A stretch of DNA of 64,000 nt from an uncultured Phycisphaeraceae bacterium (GTDB lineage: Bacteria; Planctomycetota; Phycisphaerae; Phycisphaerales; UBA1924), in contig CALCCF010000099.1 in the NCBI GenBank assembly GCA_937899905.1, positions 1-64,000 of the forward strand, given 5' to 3'. Made by a program: the position numbers and the translations under genes. Shown in pieces: positions 53,013 through 63,311 of the stretch (its first letter is position 1; every line of letters begins with the position of its first letter). A model generated the notes under the pieces. It was given only the letters and a program-made list of their open reading frames with translations, ran no database searches and was not told where the DNA came from.

Positions 53013-53018
53013 TATGAT
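53013..53018 (+). promoter_or_regulatory. Candidate -10 box of cysS
   Basis: TATGAT (5 of 6 matches to TATAAT) ends 5 nt before the cysS ATG at 53024, with no Shine-Dalgarno. Confidence 0.45.
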
Positions 53019-53023
53019 CGTGG

Positions 53024-54625
53024 ATGCCCGAGTCCTTCCACCTGTACAACACCCTCACGAAGCGCATCGAGCCCTTCCGCGCGACAGACCCGAGCCGGGT
53101 GACCTTCTACACGTGCGGGCCGACGGTGTACGACGATGTGCACATCGGCAACTTCCGCACCTTCCTCGTTGCCGATCTGCTCCGCCGCTGGCTCGAGAGC
53201 CCGCTGTGTGCGATCCAGGATGCCCAAGGCAGAATGCACGCCGGTCCACGAACCGTGCGCCACGCCATGAACATCACCGATGTTGGGCACATGACCGACG
53301 ATGCGGTCGCAGATGGCGGCGGCGTCGACAAGATGGACGCTGCGCGCATTCGCTTGCTGGAAGCCAAGAAGTCCGGCAAGCTCCCAGCTGGCAGCAACGT
53401 CGACCCGAAGGACCCCTTCGCGATCGCCGAGTTTTATGCCCAGCGGTTCATCGAGGACGCGCAGCAGCTTGGCCTGAAGGTCGCCAGCCAGCCCGACTAT
53501 CAGCCTCGGGCAACCCAGCACATCCCGCAGATGCTCGATCTCATCGCGCGGCTGATCGATAGACGGTGTGCCTACGTGGTCGGCGACACCGGATCTCGTG
53601 TTGTCTACTTCGACGTGTCATCGCTCGACACCTATGGCGTGCTCAGCGGTAACACGTTGGACTCACTCTTGTCGGGCGCCGGCGGCCGCGTCCAGGACTC
53701 GAACCAGCAGGCAAAGCGGAACCACGCGGACTTCATGCTGTGGAAAGAGGACGAGCATCACCTCATGAAGTGGGACAGCCCGTGGGGTGCCGGATACCCC
53801 GGCTGGCACATCGAGTGCTCCGCGATGGCGATCGAGGTGCTCGCCCGTGAGACACTTCGGGACGGTGTCGCTCCCGGGAAACGGCCGTTGATCGACTTGC
53901 ATTCCGGCGGCGAGGACCTCATCTTCCCGCACCACGAGTGCGAGATCGCACAAAGCAGCTGCGCCTTCAACGAGACGCCAAGCGGAGCTCCGTTCGCGCG
54001 GCAGTGGCAGCACACGCGCTTCCTGCTCGTCGATGGCCAAAAGATGAGCAAGAGCAAGGGCAATTTCTTCACGGCCCGAGATCTGTTCAAGAAGGGTGTC
54101 GAGCCCGCGGCTCTCAGGTTGGCGTTGATTCGCACACACTATCGCACAAACGCAGACTTTACCGAGCAGTTGCTCAAGGACTCCCAGCGGATGATCGACC
54201 GCTGGCGGAGAGTGCAGGATGCCGATGCGCCAGGTGGTCCGCAGCGCGCCACATTGGCGGCCACGCAGGCATTCGCCGAAGCGATGCGCGATGACCTGAA
54301 CATCGCGGCGGCAGTCGCCGCGATCAACACGATGGTGGGCGCGCTCGAATCGCCAACCCGTGGTGATGCCGAAGCACTGTTGCAGCTTGACAACGTTCTT
54401 GGCGTCCTGGAACTCGAATGCGCGCAGGCGGCCGACACGTCTATTGGATTGTTCGCGCCGGGCCTCGCTCCGGATCCGGCAGTGATTGAGAAGCTCGAAC
54501 TTCGCAGGGCCGCCCGCGCCAGCAAGGACTTCGCGACCTCCGACGCCATTCGCGACGAACTTGCCGGTATGGGCTATGCGATCAAGGACGTTGCCGGAGG
54601 TAAGGTCGAGGTCACGAGGGCGTGA
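53024..54625 (+). CDS. cysS: Cysteinyl-tRNA synthetase
   Basis: Class I synthetase charging tRNA-Cys, 533 residues. TFYTCGPTVYDDVHIGNFR holds the zinc Cys and the HIGH motif in the HIGN form normal for CysRS. HIECSAMA supplies the second zinc Cys and GGEDLIFPHHECEIAQ the His/Glu ligands. KMSKS is QKMSKSKGNFF. A C-terminal helical tRNA-binding domain follows (RRAARASKDFATSDAIRDEL). An insert of about 40 residues (AVADGGGVDKMDAARIRLLEAKKSGKLPAGSNV) after the first third is longer than in E. coli. No Shine-Dalgarno precedes ATG 53024. Confidence 0.96.
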   Translation: MPESFHLYNTLTKRIEPFRATDPSRVTFYTCGPTVYDDVHIGNFRTFLVADLLRRWLESPLCAIQDAQGRMHAGPRTVRHAMNITDVGHMTDDAVADGGGVDKMDAARIRLLEAKKSGKLPAGSNVDPKDPFAIAEFYAQRFIEDAQQLGLKVASQPDYQPRATQHIPQMLDLIARLIDRRCAYVVGDTGSRVVYFDVSSLDTYGVLSGNTLDSLLSGAGGRVQDSNQQAKRNHADFMLWKEDEHHLMKWDSPWGAGYPGWHIECSAMAIEVLARETLRDGVAPGKRPLIDLHSGGEDLIFPHHECEIAQSSCAFNETPSGAPFARQWQHTRFLLVDGQKMSKSKGNFFTARDLFKKGVEPAALRLALIRTHYRTNADFTEQLLKDSQRMIDRWRRVQDADAPGGPQRATLAATQAFAEAMRDDLNIAAAVAAINTMVGALESPTRGDAEALLQLDNVLGVLELECAQAADTSIGLFAPGLAPDPAVIEKLELRRAARASKDFATSDAIRDELAGMGYAIKDVAGGKVEVTRA

Positions 54626-54631
54626 AATCGC

Positions 54632-57076
54632 TCAGCCGCCGACGGTCGCCAGCCGCTCGCTGGCTTGGAACCATCGCTGCCAATCATCGCGGGTGAGCGG
54701 CAGGTTTGAGTCCGCCCAGACATCGTCGGGGAAGCTCTCGTACAACCGCTGGGCACGCTCGTTGGCGGCTCGCGCAAGGGCGTATTCGCCCTGCTGCAGG
54801 CGGGCGCTGACGATCTGGATCAGTGGCACCAACGCGGCGGGATCGCCCGAGTACTTCGCGTGGGCGGCGGCGTAGTGCTTGACGGCAAGCTCGAAGTCGC
54901 CCAGGTCGTACGCGCACGCACCGAGGAAGAAGTACGCGTTGCGTAGCGCCTCTCGCTCGATGGCCGATGCCTGGGAGATGCCACCCAATCCGTCGCGCGC
55001 GATCTCGAATTGCTCGATGGCCGTGCGCAGGCGTTCCTCACGCAGCCGCTGCAACTCGCGGCGTTCGCTGCCGGGCATCGCCTGCTGCAGGGCCTCATCG
55101 ATGCGTGTGCTCTCCAGCCTGAATGCGTCGGCGAGCTTAAATCGGATCTGGTGTATGCGGCGCTCGCCTTCGAATCGGGCAATCGCCTCGCGCAGATACT
55201 CGATGGCTGAGACGTACTCGCCCAGCCGGTAGTGCAGCGTGCCGAGCGCGACGAGCGCCTGGCGATACTCTTCGCTCTCGGATCCCACGAGCCCACCGGA
55301 AACGACACGCTCAAGCAGAGCTCGTGCCTCGCGGTCGTTGTCGGGGTTCGAGTCGGCCAGCAGCGACTGCGATAGCGGCACGTACGACCGCAGGGCGAAC
55401 GGGCCGACGCCCTTTCCGGTGTCCGGGTCGTTCGCGTCGTCGATAAGAGAGCGGAACGCCTCCTCGGCGGCCGTGTGCTGATTCTTGGCCTGGTGGATCC
55501 GTCCGAGGCGGTACCGAGCCTCTGCGCGCATCGGGCTCTCGCTGATCGCCGTCACAAACGTCGTGAGCTTCTCTTCGGCCAGTTTCAGGTCGCCCGCGCG
55601 ATCGAAGCAGACCGCGCTGAGCCACGTGCTCTGCTCGAACGCGGTCTCATCGAGCGTGACATCATCGGCGTGCAGGGCGTAGTAGCCGCCGGCCGCACGG
55701 AAGTACGTGCGGACCTCTTCTCGCGTTGTGGCGTCGAGGCCGAGCGTGTCGGCCGTGCCGTCCGCCGGCCCGCCGGCGGCCTCGATCATCGCTTCGGCGA
55801 CGAGCCGGTGCGCCTCGGCGAGCGCGAGCTTGAGCGCCACCGAGCGTTCACCATTGCCGACCGTCTCGGCCATTCGCGCGTATCGCAGTGCTGCCTCCGG
55901 GCGATCGGCCGTGCGTTGGTTCTGGTATTGCAGCAGCAGCGCGTTCTCCAGGACGTTGCCGTCGACGCCCGCGGCCGGACCGTTGTCCTGCAACTCGGCG
56001 ATCGCCTCCTGGAAAAGGTCCAGCGCGAGATCGTCTTCGCCATCGGCCGCGTAGACCTCGGCGAGGCCGAGCCTGGCGGCTTGCGCGGCCGGGGCCCATC
56101 CGAGCTCGCGAAGCACTCGGGCGTATCGATCCCGAGCCTCCTGCGGTTGTCCCGCGAGCTCGTCGAGCCGGCCGAGCATGACGATCGCCTGGCCGCGTTC
56201 GGTTGATTGCGGCGGGGCGAGGTCTTCGCCGAGCTCGAGCGCGACTCGAGCGGCGTCGAAGTCGTCGAGCTCAAGGTGTGAGGACCCGAGTTCCACGCTC
56301 AGTGCCGCCCGCACCGTGGCATCGGCTCGGGCCCACTGCGGATACGTGCGGAGCAGTCGATCGACCACGCCCGAGTGGTCGCCCATTGCCGAGAGCACGC
56401 GCGCCCGTTGAAGCTCGGCCCACGCCCGGTTGTTGATGCTGAGCGTCGGATCGGCCACGAAGCGATTGACCAGATCGATCAACCGCTGCCGCCCCCCCGG
56501 CGTGCTGATGTCCGGTTGGTCTACCGCGAGCCGGTACAACGCGTGCCGTCGCGGCCGTTCGCTGGGTGGCATAGCGTCGGCGCGCGTCAATGCGGGCTCG
56601 AGCTCGCCCAGCCCGATGTACGCGCGCGCGAGCAGCGCCGAGTCGGCAGGCTCGAGCACGGCACCCTGACGTTCTGCTTCGCGATACTCAGAAACGATGC
56701 TGCGGTCGTTGGCTTCCTGCCGTGCGTCGAGCTCGGTCTGACCAAGCGCGATCGATCGGGCGCGGAGTGTGTGGAATCGCCGGCGGAACTCGGGCGTGAA
56801 GGAATCGCGGTTGAGCAGGGGAGACAGCTTCCGGTTCAGCCCATCGAGCGCCTCGATGTATCGGCGGGCCTCGATACGGGTCTCGGCGGCATCGAGCAGT
56901 GCGGCGTAGTCGGGCGTCGGGCGGTACAGCACCGTCACCGCGAGGCCGATCATCAGGGCCGTGCCCGCGATCGCGAGCGTTGGGATCTGCCAGATCTCAC
57001 GCCACGGCGATACAGCCGGGTCCTTGCCCGGCTTGGCGGTCTGCTCGTCGCTCGCTGCCTTGTCGTCGGCCGACAC
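54632..57076 (-). CDS. Membrane-anchored TPR protein, last gene of five-gene operon
   Basis: An 814-residue protein with one N-terminal transmembrane helix (about 32-51) and a long series of TPR-like helix pairs (for example ARAYIGLGELEPALTRADAM, YRLGRIHQAKNQHTAAEEAF and ALGTLHYRLGEYVSAIEYL). The start GTG 57076 has GGAGG four nt upstream. A longer in-frame reading to 57208 would overlap the RDD gene's tail region and carries no signal. By layout it is probably a periplasmic scaffold. It lies 43 bp after the RDD gene and 6 bp from the convergent cysS stop. Confidence 0.82.
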   Translation of the reverse strand: MSADDKAASDEQTAKPGKDPAVSPWREIWQIPTLAIAGTALMIGLAVTVLYRPTPDYAALLDAAETRIEARRYIEALDGLNRKLSPLLNRDSFTPEFRRRFHTLRARSIALGQTELDARQEANDRSIVSEYREAERQGAVLEPADSALLARAYIGLGELEPALTRADAMPPSERPRRHALYRLAVDQPDISTPGGRQRLIDLVNRFVADPTLSINNRAWAELQRARVLSAMGDHSGVVDRLLRTYPQWARADATVRAALSVELGSSHLELDDFDAARVALELGEDLAPPQSTERGQAIVMLGRLDELAGQPQEARDRYARVLRELGWAPAAQAARLGLAEVYAADGEDDLALDLFQEAIAELQDNGPAAGVDGNVLENALLLQYQNQRTADRPEAALRYARMAETVGNGERSVALKLALAEAHRLVAEAMIEAAGGPADGTADTLGLDATTREEVRTYFRAAGGYYALHADDVTLDETAFEQSTWLSAVCFDRAGDLKLAEEKLTTFVTAISESPMRAEARYRLGRIHQAKNQHTAAEEAFRSLIDDANDPDTGKGVGPFALRSYVPLSQSLLADSNPDNDREARALLERVVSGGLVGSESEEYRQALVALGTLHYRLGEYVSAIEYLREAIARFEGERRIHQIRFKLADAFRLESTRIDEALQQAMPGSERRELQRLREERLRTAIEQFEIARDGLGGISQASAIEREALRNAYFFLGACAYDLGDFELAVKHYAAAHAKYSGDPAALVPLIQIVSARLQQGEYALARAANERAQRLYESFPDDVWADSNLPLTRDDWQRWFQASERLATVGG

Positions 57077-57119
57077 GATGCCTCCGCACGGCCCGGCGCA
57101 TGCACGGGCTCGCACATGG

Positions 57120-58823
57120 CTATCGGTCGTCCGGGCCCCGATCTTGACTGGAATCTGGGCCGGAACTGGACTCGCTGGCGGGCTCGGCAGCCTCACCGAT
57201 AACCCCAAGGCCCGCCATCGAATCGCCGCGGTGCCGCATCAGCGGACTCATGAGCCCGGCGATGGCGACCAGGGGCAGAAGCCACTTCACGGCGTTACGG
57301 GCTAGCGAGGGCCCCAGGCCCGGGCGCCGCGGGCCGATCGGGCGGCCATCGAGTTCGCCGCTGCGGCTCACCGCCAGCCCGAAGACCAGCTTGCCGAGCG
57401 TGCGTCCGGTCGCCGCCTCGAGCAGTGCGCTGCCGACGAGCCCGATCGCCAGCCCGAGCACGAGCGGCGCGAAGTCCAAGGCGTCAGCCCCGATGCGGAC
57501 GGCCAGCCATCCGGGTGGCAGCACACGAGACAACTCGCCGCCGAGGAGCAACGCGAGGAAGCCATCGGCCAAACCTGCCAGGAGTCTTGGGATGGGTGGT
57601 GCGAGCACGCACCCGGGCGGGGCCACAAACGGCTTGGCCTCGGATGATGTGCGGACGACAAAGAGCAGCAGCGACGCGCTTACGAGCACCATCAGCACGA
57701 GCAGGATGCGTAGATCGCTCGGCGAGATCGGTCCGTCGAACACCGCAGGGCCCACGAAAAACAAGCGACCGGTGTCGAGCGAGAACTCCTCGATCACAAG
57801 CCGCGTTGCCGCGCGACCCTGGGCACCCTCGGCCTCATCACCGAGACGTACGGCGATGCCGCGACGAGCTTCGGCGAGCAAGGCCAGGCCGCCCGGCGCG
57901 GTCTCGTACAGCGTCGTGGCCAGATCCCCATCGACCTCGATCACGCGCAGTGCATCCGTGGTCTCGACACCGAGGACGAGCCGCGACCCGATTCCGACCA
58001 CCGCACCATCGACCCGCCCGTCTGCAACCGGGATTTGCAGCGAAGCGGATGATCCCACCCACGCAATCTCGACGGCTTCTTTGATCTCGTCTTCCGCTGG
58101 CTCGAACGGTTTGAGCAAGGCATCGGGGTCCAGCAGTTCGAATGTGCTGCTCTCCTGTGGCTGATCGGGCAGCGATGCGATCCATGTCCGAACCTGATCG
58201 GAGTCGATGGTTGCCAGAACGATCGAACCGTCTTGGAGAACACCAAGAGACTGCGGGTTGACGGAATCGATGGGACTCGGGCCGTTCGCACGCTCCCACA
58301 CGTTGCGCTCCAGCCACGCGATCGAGATCGGGCCGTCGGGATCTTCGATCAGCGCGATCGGACCGCGCTCGCCTGCGGCAAGCGCGATGACGCGTCCCGT
58401 GGTCTCGAGAAACGCGGTCGACGCCAGCCGGCCACCGGCACCCGTGTACCAGGTGCCGTCGATCGCGCCAGGACGCACGGCCGCCGTCAGGAACGCGTAG
58501 CCTGCACGATTCCCGCCCCCGGCGAATGCCATCCAAACCCGACCGCCGTAGGCGGCGATCGCCGCGGGCTGGCGTTCCAGCGAATCGACGATGCGCACCG
58601 CGCCGTCTTCGGCCGGCGTCGCGCCCGATCGCGGGGGGATGTGCCAGAGCCCCCAGTCGTTCGAAACGGTCGATGGCGTGACCGCCCAAGCGTGCGAATC
58701 GCCGCCCGGCTCGTACGGCCGTGCTCCGGTTGCGATCTGTGCTTCAGCCGCGACGCAGGGCAGCAACACCGCGAAGAGAACGCCCAGCCAATGCCATCGT
58801 GTCGATCCGACCGCCGACATCAC
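57120..58823 (-). CDS. Secreted/membrane protein with C-terminal RDD domain
   Basis: A 567-residue protein. It has a signal peptide (about 1-28), an extracytoplasmic beta-rich region of about 330 residues with Trp/Gly-rich strands (GRVWMAFAGGGNRAGYAFL, GSIVLATIDSDQVRTWIASL) that could form a propeller, a transmembrane helix near 366-385, then an RDD membrane domain (PPIPRLLAGLADG with the Arg and Asp, TGRTLGKLVFGLAVSR, SLARNAVKWLLPLVAI). RDD domains are of unknown or transport-related function. The start is GTG 58823, with ATG 58820 directly after it; both overlap the upstream stop. The fusion of a large sensor-like domain to RDD is noteworthy. Confidence 0.8.
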   Translation of the reverse strand: MMSAVGSTRWHWLGVLFAVLLPCVAAEAQIATGARPYEPGGDSHAWAVTPSTVSNDWGLWHIPPRSGATPAEDGAVRIVDSLERQPAAIAAYGGRVWMAFAGGGNRAGYAFLTAAVRPGAIDGTWYTGAGGRLASTAFLETTGRVIALAAGERGPIALIEDPDGPISIAWLERNVWERANGPSPIDSVNPQSLGVLQDGSIVLATIDSDQVRTWIASLPDQPQESSTFELLDPDALLKPFEPAEDEIKEAVEIAWVGSSASLQIPVADGRVDGAVVGIGSRLVLGVETTDALRVIEVDGDLATTLYETAPGGLALLAEARRGIAVRLGDEAEGAQGRAATRLVIEEFSLDTGRLFFVGPAVFDGPISPSDLRILLVLMVLVSASLLLFVVRTSSEAKPFVAPPGCVLAPPIPRLLAGLADGFLALLLGGELSRVLPPGWLAVRIGADALDFAPLVLGLAIGLVGSALLEAATGRTLGKLVFGLAVSRSGELDGRPIGPRRPGLGPSLARNAVKWLLPLVAIAGLMSPLMRHRGDSMAGLGVIGEAAEPASESSSGPDSSQDRGPDDR

Positions 58824-59734
58824 GATCCGCTATCCCGAAGCCGATCGTGCATCACATCAAGGTCCCGTCGGAGGCCAACGCCGTAGCGCGAGAGCGTGTC
58901 CCCGAGATCGAACGCCCGCTCGTCGGGCTTGCGCCGGCTCACACGAGGATCGAGGAACCGCACCTGCACCCGGGCTTCGATTTCCGGCACATCAATGACG
59001 ATGCGCCGTGGGATGCGGACCTTCGGCGATCCATCCAGGACGCGATCCTGGAACTCGATCGAGCCTTCGAGCATGTCGGCTGTCAGCACGGCGGGCAACC
59101 GGTCCGCTCGCCTGATCTCAACTCGAATCGGCTCGAACGTGTCGGGATCGAGCAGGTAGTCCACGATGCCCCAGCGCGCCGGCGCAGAGACCACGATGTG
59201 CCGACCGCTCTCGGAAACACGCAGGGGGCGATCTGGATCGAGCGGCTCGTCGGGAAGGGTCGAGAAGCCTAACAGCAGCAACAGGTCCAGCGGATGCACC
59301 GGAACGCCGAGGCTGGCCAACTGATCAGGATTCGCGCGTTCATGAGTGCCGATCGACGCGACCTCTTCGTCGGCGATGAGGTCGAGGTACCAGTAGAACC
59401 GCTCGTTCGCGCCCAGGGCCGCGACATCGATGCCCACCTTCTCCAGGCTCATCGCGATCATGTCGGGTTGCACGATGTGGATATCGCCGTCGAGCTGGTC
59501 GACCTCGTTCTCGCCCTCCTTGCCGATGTACCAGACCTTGACGATCGTCGCCGCCCAGAAGCGTTCCAGCCGCTCGGCCCTCGCGTTCACAACGTTGGCG
59601 ACCTGCTCGTAGCTGTACTCAGACAGGTCGACCGTCCGGCCGCCTACTGGATCCGCGGGCATCGGCGGCTTGGGCGAGCAGCCCGGCACCGCGAACGTAA
59701 GCAACACCGCGAGGACCACGACCGTCCGGATCAC
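58820..59734 (-). CDS. Hypothetical lipoprotein, LolA-like pattern
   Basis: A 304-residue lipoprotein. GTG 59734 overlaps the upstream stop (GTGA) and gives a signal ending FAVPGC (Cys19). The mature part alternates beta strands and helices: WAATIVKVWYIGK, DGDIHIVQPDMIAMSL, ANERFYWYLDLIADEE, DTFEPIRVEIRRAD and RIPRRIVIDVPEIEARVQVRFLD. This resembles LolA/outer-membrane lipoprotein sorting protein folds that bind acyl chains, but the assignment is by pattern only. It is the third gene of the operon. Confidence 0.75.
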   Translation of the reverse strand: MIRTVVVLAVLLTFAVPGCSPKPPMPADPVGGRTVDLSEYSYEQVANVVNARAERLERFWAATIVKVWYIGKEGENEVDQLDGDIHIVQPDMIAMSLEKVGIDVAALGANERFYWYLDLIADEEVASIGTHERANPDQLASLGVPVHPLDLLLLLGFSTLPDEPLDPDRPLRVSESGRHIVVSAPARWGIVDYLLDPDTFEPIRVEIRRADRLPAVLTADMLEGSIEFQDRVLDGSPKVRIPRRIVIDVPEIEARVQVRFLDPRVSRRKPDERAFDLGDTLSRYGVGLRRDLDVMHDRLRDSGS

Positions 59735-60294
59735 GGCGTGTCTCCCGTAGCTTCCGCCGAAACGGGCCCCTCGGGCTCGCCGAGCAATAGAACAGCGACT
59801 CGCTCCATCGCCTGCTCGAGCTGGTCCTCGTCGAGCCCGGGATCGCCGACCTCGATCGGTGTCGTGTCGAGGAGCGCGCCGATTGCGCTCACGCGCCGCA
59901 CACGCATCGCGCCATCGCGCTGGCCTTCGAAGCGGAGCCTGCGTCGCCGCACCAGCATCCAGGCGAGTACATAACGCAGCTCGATGGCCTTCTCGTCGGC
60001 CGGCTCGGCGATCTGCTCGAACAGTGCGACCAGATCCTCGTCGTCGACCGGACGGCTGTTGTCCGCGGCCTTTGGTTCGGGCATGTGCCCGCGCCAGATC
60101 GCGATGACATCCAAGCCGGCGTCCGGGCGCCAGCCTTCGTCCCATTGCGACTCGGCGGCGTCCAGCCGCTGCGATCCGCTCTCCGAATCGAGCATGAGGA
60201 TGGAGACGATGCGATCGCCGGGCGTCAAGGCCTCGCCCGTTGCCGCACAGTTCTCGTTGGGCTTGCCGATGGTGATTCCGGGAGGTTGGGGCAC
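59731..60294 (-). CDS. Conserved planctomycete-type hypothetical protein
   Basis: A 187-residue soluble protein. The opening block NENCAATGEALTPGDRIVSIL matches a Cys/Gly/Pro-containing motif that I recall from small planctomycete proteins of unknown function. It is followed by DAAESQWDEGW and the basic VLAWMLVRRRRLRFEGQRDG. The start is GTG 60294, with TAAAGT ending 5 nt before it. It lies 49 bp downstream of the small zinc-type gene and overlaps the lipoprotein start by 4 bp. Confidence 0.7.
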   Translation of the reverse strand: MPQPPGITIGKPNENCAATGEALTPGDRIVSILMLDSESGSQRLDAAESQWDEGWRPDAGLDVIAIWRGHMPEPKAADNSRPVDDEDLVALFEQIAEPADEKAIELRYVLAWMLVRRRRLRFEGQRDGAMRVRRVSAIGALLDTTPIEVGDPGLDEDQLEQAMERVAVLLLGEPEGPVSAEATGDTP

Positions 60295-60299
60295 GCTCG

Positions 60300-60305
60300 A
60301 CTTTA
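60300..60305 (-). promoter_or_regulatory. Candidate -10 box before the 59731-60294 gene
   Basis: TAAAGT on the minus strand (4 of 6 matches) ends 5 nt before GTG 60294, with no Shine-Dalgarno. If used, the four downstream genes form a separate unit from the small zinc-type gene. Confidence 0.35.
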
Positions 60306-60343
60306 CGCGGCAGCCGGGGTGGCGTCGGCACGCTTCGGGACGA

Positions 60344-60574
60344 TCACCGGCAGGACGCGTCGAAGAGCCGCTGCGATGTTCCTCCAGCGCCTACCGGGAA
60401 GCGGCACGTCATGCCGCACCGTGGGCATCGGGCGATGTAGCACCGCTCGTGCTGCTGGCGATACACACGGACGTAGGCGCCCGCGCAGGTAAAGTTCACG
60501 CCGATCCAAGGCCTCGGCGATCTGTGCCCTGGCTGGGGTGCCGGCGGCTGGTGTATGTAGTCCTGGAACGACAT
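60344..60574 (-). CDS. Small cysteine-rich protein (zinc-ribbon type)
   Basis: A 76-residue protein. The core RPWIGVNFTCAGAYVRVYR, then YIARCPRCGMTCRFPVG and GGTSQRLFDASC, has the spacing Cys30, Cys50, Cys53, Cys57 and is strongly reminiscent of a small family (CCGVY, then CPRCG, then GPGGTSxRFF) found widely in planctomycetes. Function unknown; the protein probably binds zinc. ATG 60574 is the natural start. The frame stays open much further upstream only because it is antisense to lpxI. It is the probable first gene of the minus-strand unit. Confidence 0.72.
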   Translation of the reverse strand: MSFQDYIHQPPAPQPGHRSPRPWIGVNFTCAGAYVRVYRQQHERCYIARCPRCGMTCRFPVGAGGTSQRLFDASCR

Positions 60575-60715
60575 CCAGCCGGTGCATCGGCCTTCGATCG
60601 GGGCCGTGTTGAACGGCTGGTATGGCGAAGGAATGTGTTTGGGTAATGATAGGAAATTGCGGTCGCGGTGTGAATTCGGCGCAATAATGTCCGTTACCCT
60701 GACGGAGGTCGCCGC

Positions 60716-61600
60716 TTGCCGAACCCGCTGGTCATCCTGCCCGATCCGCCCTCGCCGCCGACCGCCATCGGCCTGATCGCTGGTGCCGGCCGCCTGCCGA
60801 TCATCGTCGCCGAGGGCCTTCGCGACATCGGGCACCGCATCCACGGCATCGGGCTGGCCAACATGTACGAGCCCGAGCTTCCAGAGATGTGCGACAGCTT
60901 TCACGAGGTGGGGCTCTTTCGTGTCGGCGGCTGGGGTCGGGCGCTCTCGCGCCGAAACGTCAGGCACGCCATCATGGTGGGCAAGGTCGACAAGGCCAAA
61001 CTGATGCATGACCCGCTTCGCATGGTGCGGCACGTCCCTGACGTTCGGACCATGATCGCCTGGCACCGCAAGCTTCGCCACGACCGCCGCTCGTACGCCG
61101 TTCTTGGAGCGATCGCCGACGAGCTCGAACGCAGCGGCGTCCAACTGCTGGACTCGACCACGTCGATTCCCAAGGAACTTGCCGACGCTGGCGTCATGAC
61201 CAAGCGCCAGCCGTCGGTCGGGCAGCAGGCGGACGTCGAATTCGTCTGGCCCCAACTCGTGGATCTGCTGCGCCTCGATATCGGTCAGGCCGTCGCCGTG
61301 CGCGAGCGTGACATCATCGCGGTGGAGGCCGTTGAGGGCACCGACCGCATGATCGAGCGTGCGGGCGGTCTGTGCAAAGCCAAGGGCTGGACGCTCTGCA
61401 AGGGCGCGCGCTGCGGGCACGATCGGCGGAGCGACGTGCCGACCATCGGCGTAACCACCATCGAGCGCCTGCATGACGCCGGCGCAGGCTGCTTGGCCTT
61501 GGCCGCGGGCGATGTCATCATGATCGACAAGGACGAGGTGATTGCGGAGGCCGACCGTCGCGGCATCGCGATTGTCGGCGTGCCCGTGGGTGCGGCCTGA
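60716..61600 (+). CDS. lpxI: UDP-2,3-diacylglucosamine pyrophosphatase LpxI
   Basis: Lipid A pathway enzyme that cleaves UDP-2,3-diacylglucosamine to lipid X, replacing LpxH. It has 294 residues. AIGLIAGAGRLPIIVAEGLR is the N-terminal domain start, and DIGQAVAVRERDIIAVEAVEGTDRMIERAG plus VPTIGVTTIERLHDAGAGCLAL are the C-terminal DUF1009 signatures with the metal-binding Asp/Glu. The start is TTG 60716, supported by GGAGG 7 nt upstream. The methyltransferase gene starts 1 nt after its stop codon, so they form one unit. It implies lipid A in the outer membrane. Confidence 0.92.
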   Translation: MPNPLVILPDPPSPPTAIGLIAGAGRLPIIVAEGLRDIGHRIHGIGLANMYEPELPEMCDSFHEVGLFRVGGWGRALSRRNVRHAIMVGKVDKAKLMHDPLRMVRHVPDVRTMIAWHRKLRHDRRSYAVLGAIADELERSGVQLLDSTTSIPKELADAGVMTKRQPSVGQQADVEFVWPQLVDLLRLDIGQAVAVRERDIIAVEAVEGTDRMIERAGGLCKAKGWTLCKGARCGHDRRSDVPTIGVTTIERLHDAGAGCLALAAGDVIMIDKDEVIAEADRRGIAIVGVPVGAA

Positions 61601-61601
61601 C

Positions 61602-63298
<1,697 letters not shown>

Positions 63299-63311
63299 TC
63301 AATCGGTGGAA

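Noticed and set aside
53142-53153. HIGN instead of HIGH in CysRS as an active-site change
   Set aside because: HIGN is a normal form of the motif in cysteinyl-tRNA synthetases; the zinc ligands and KMSKS are intact.
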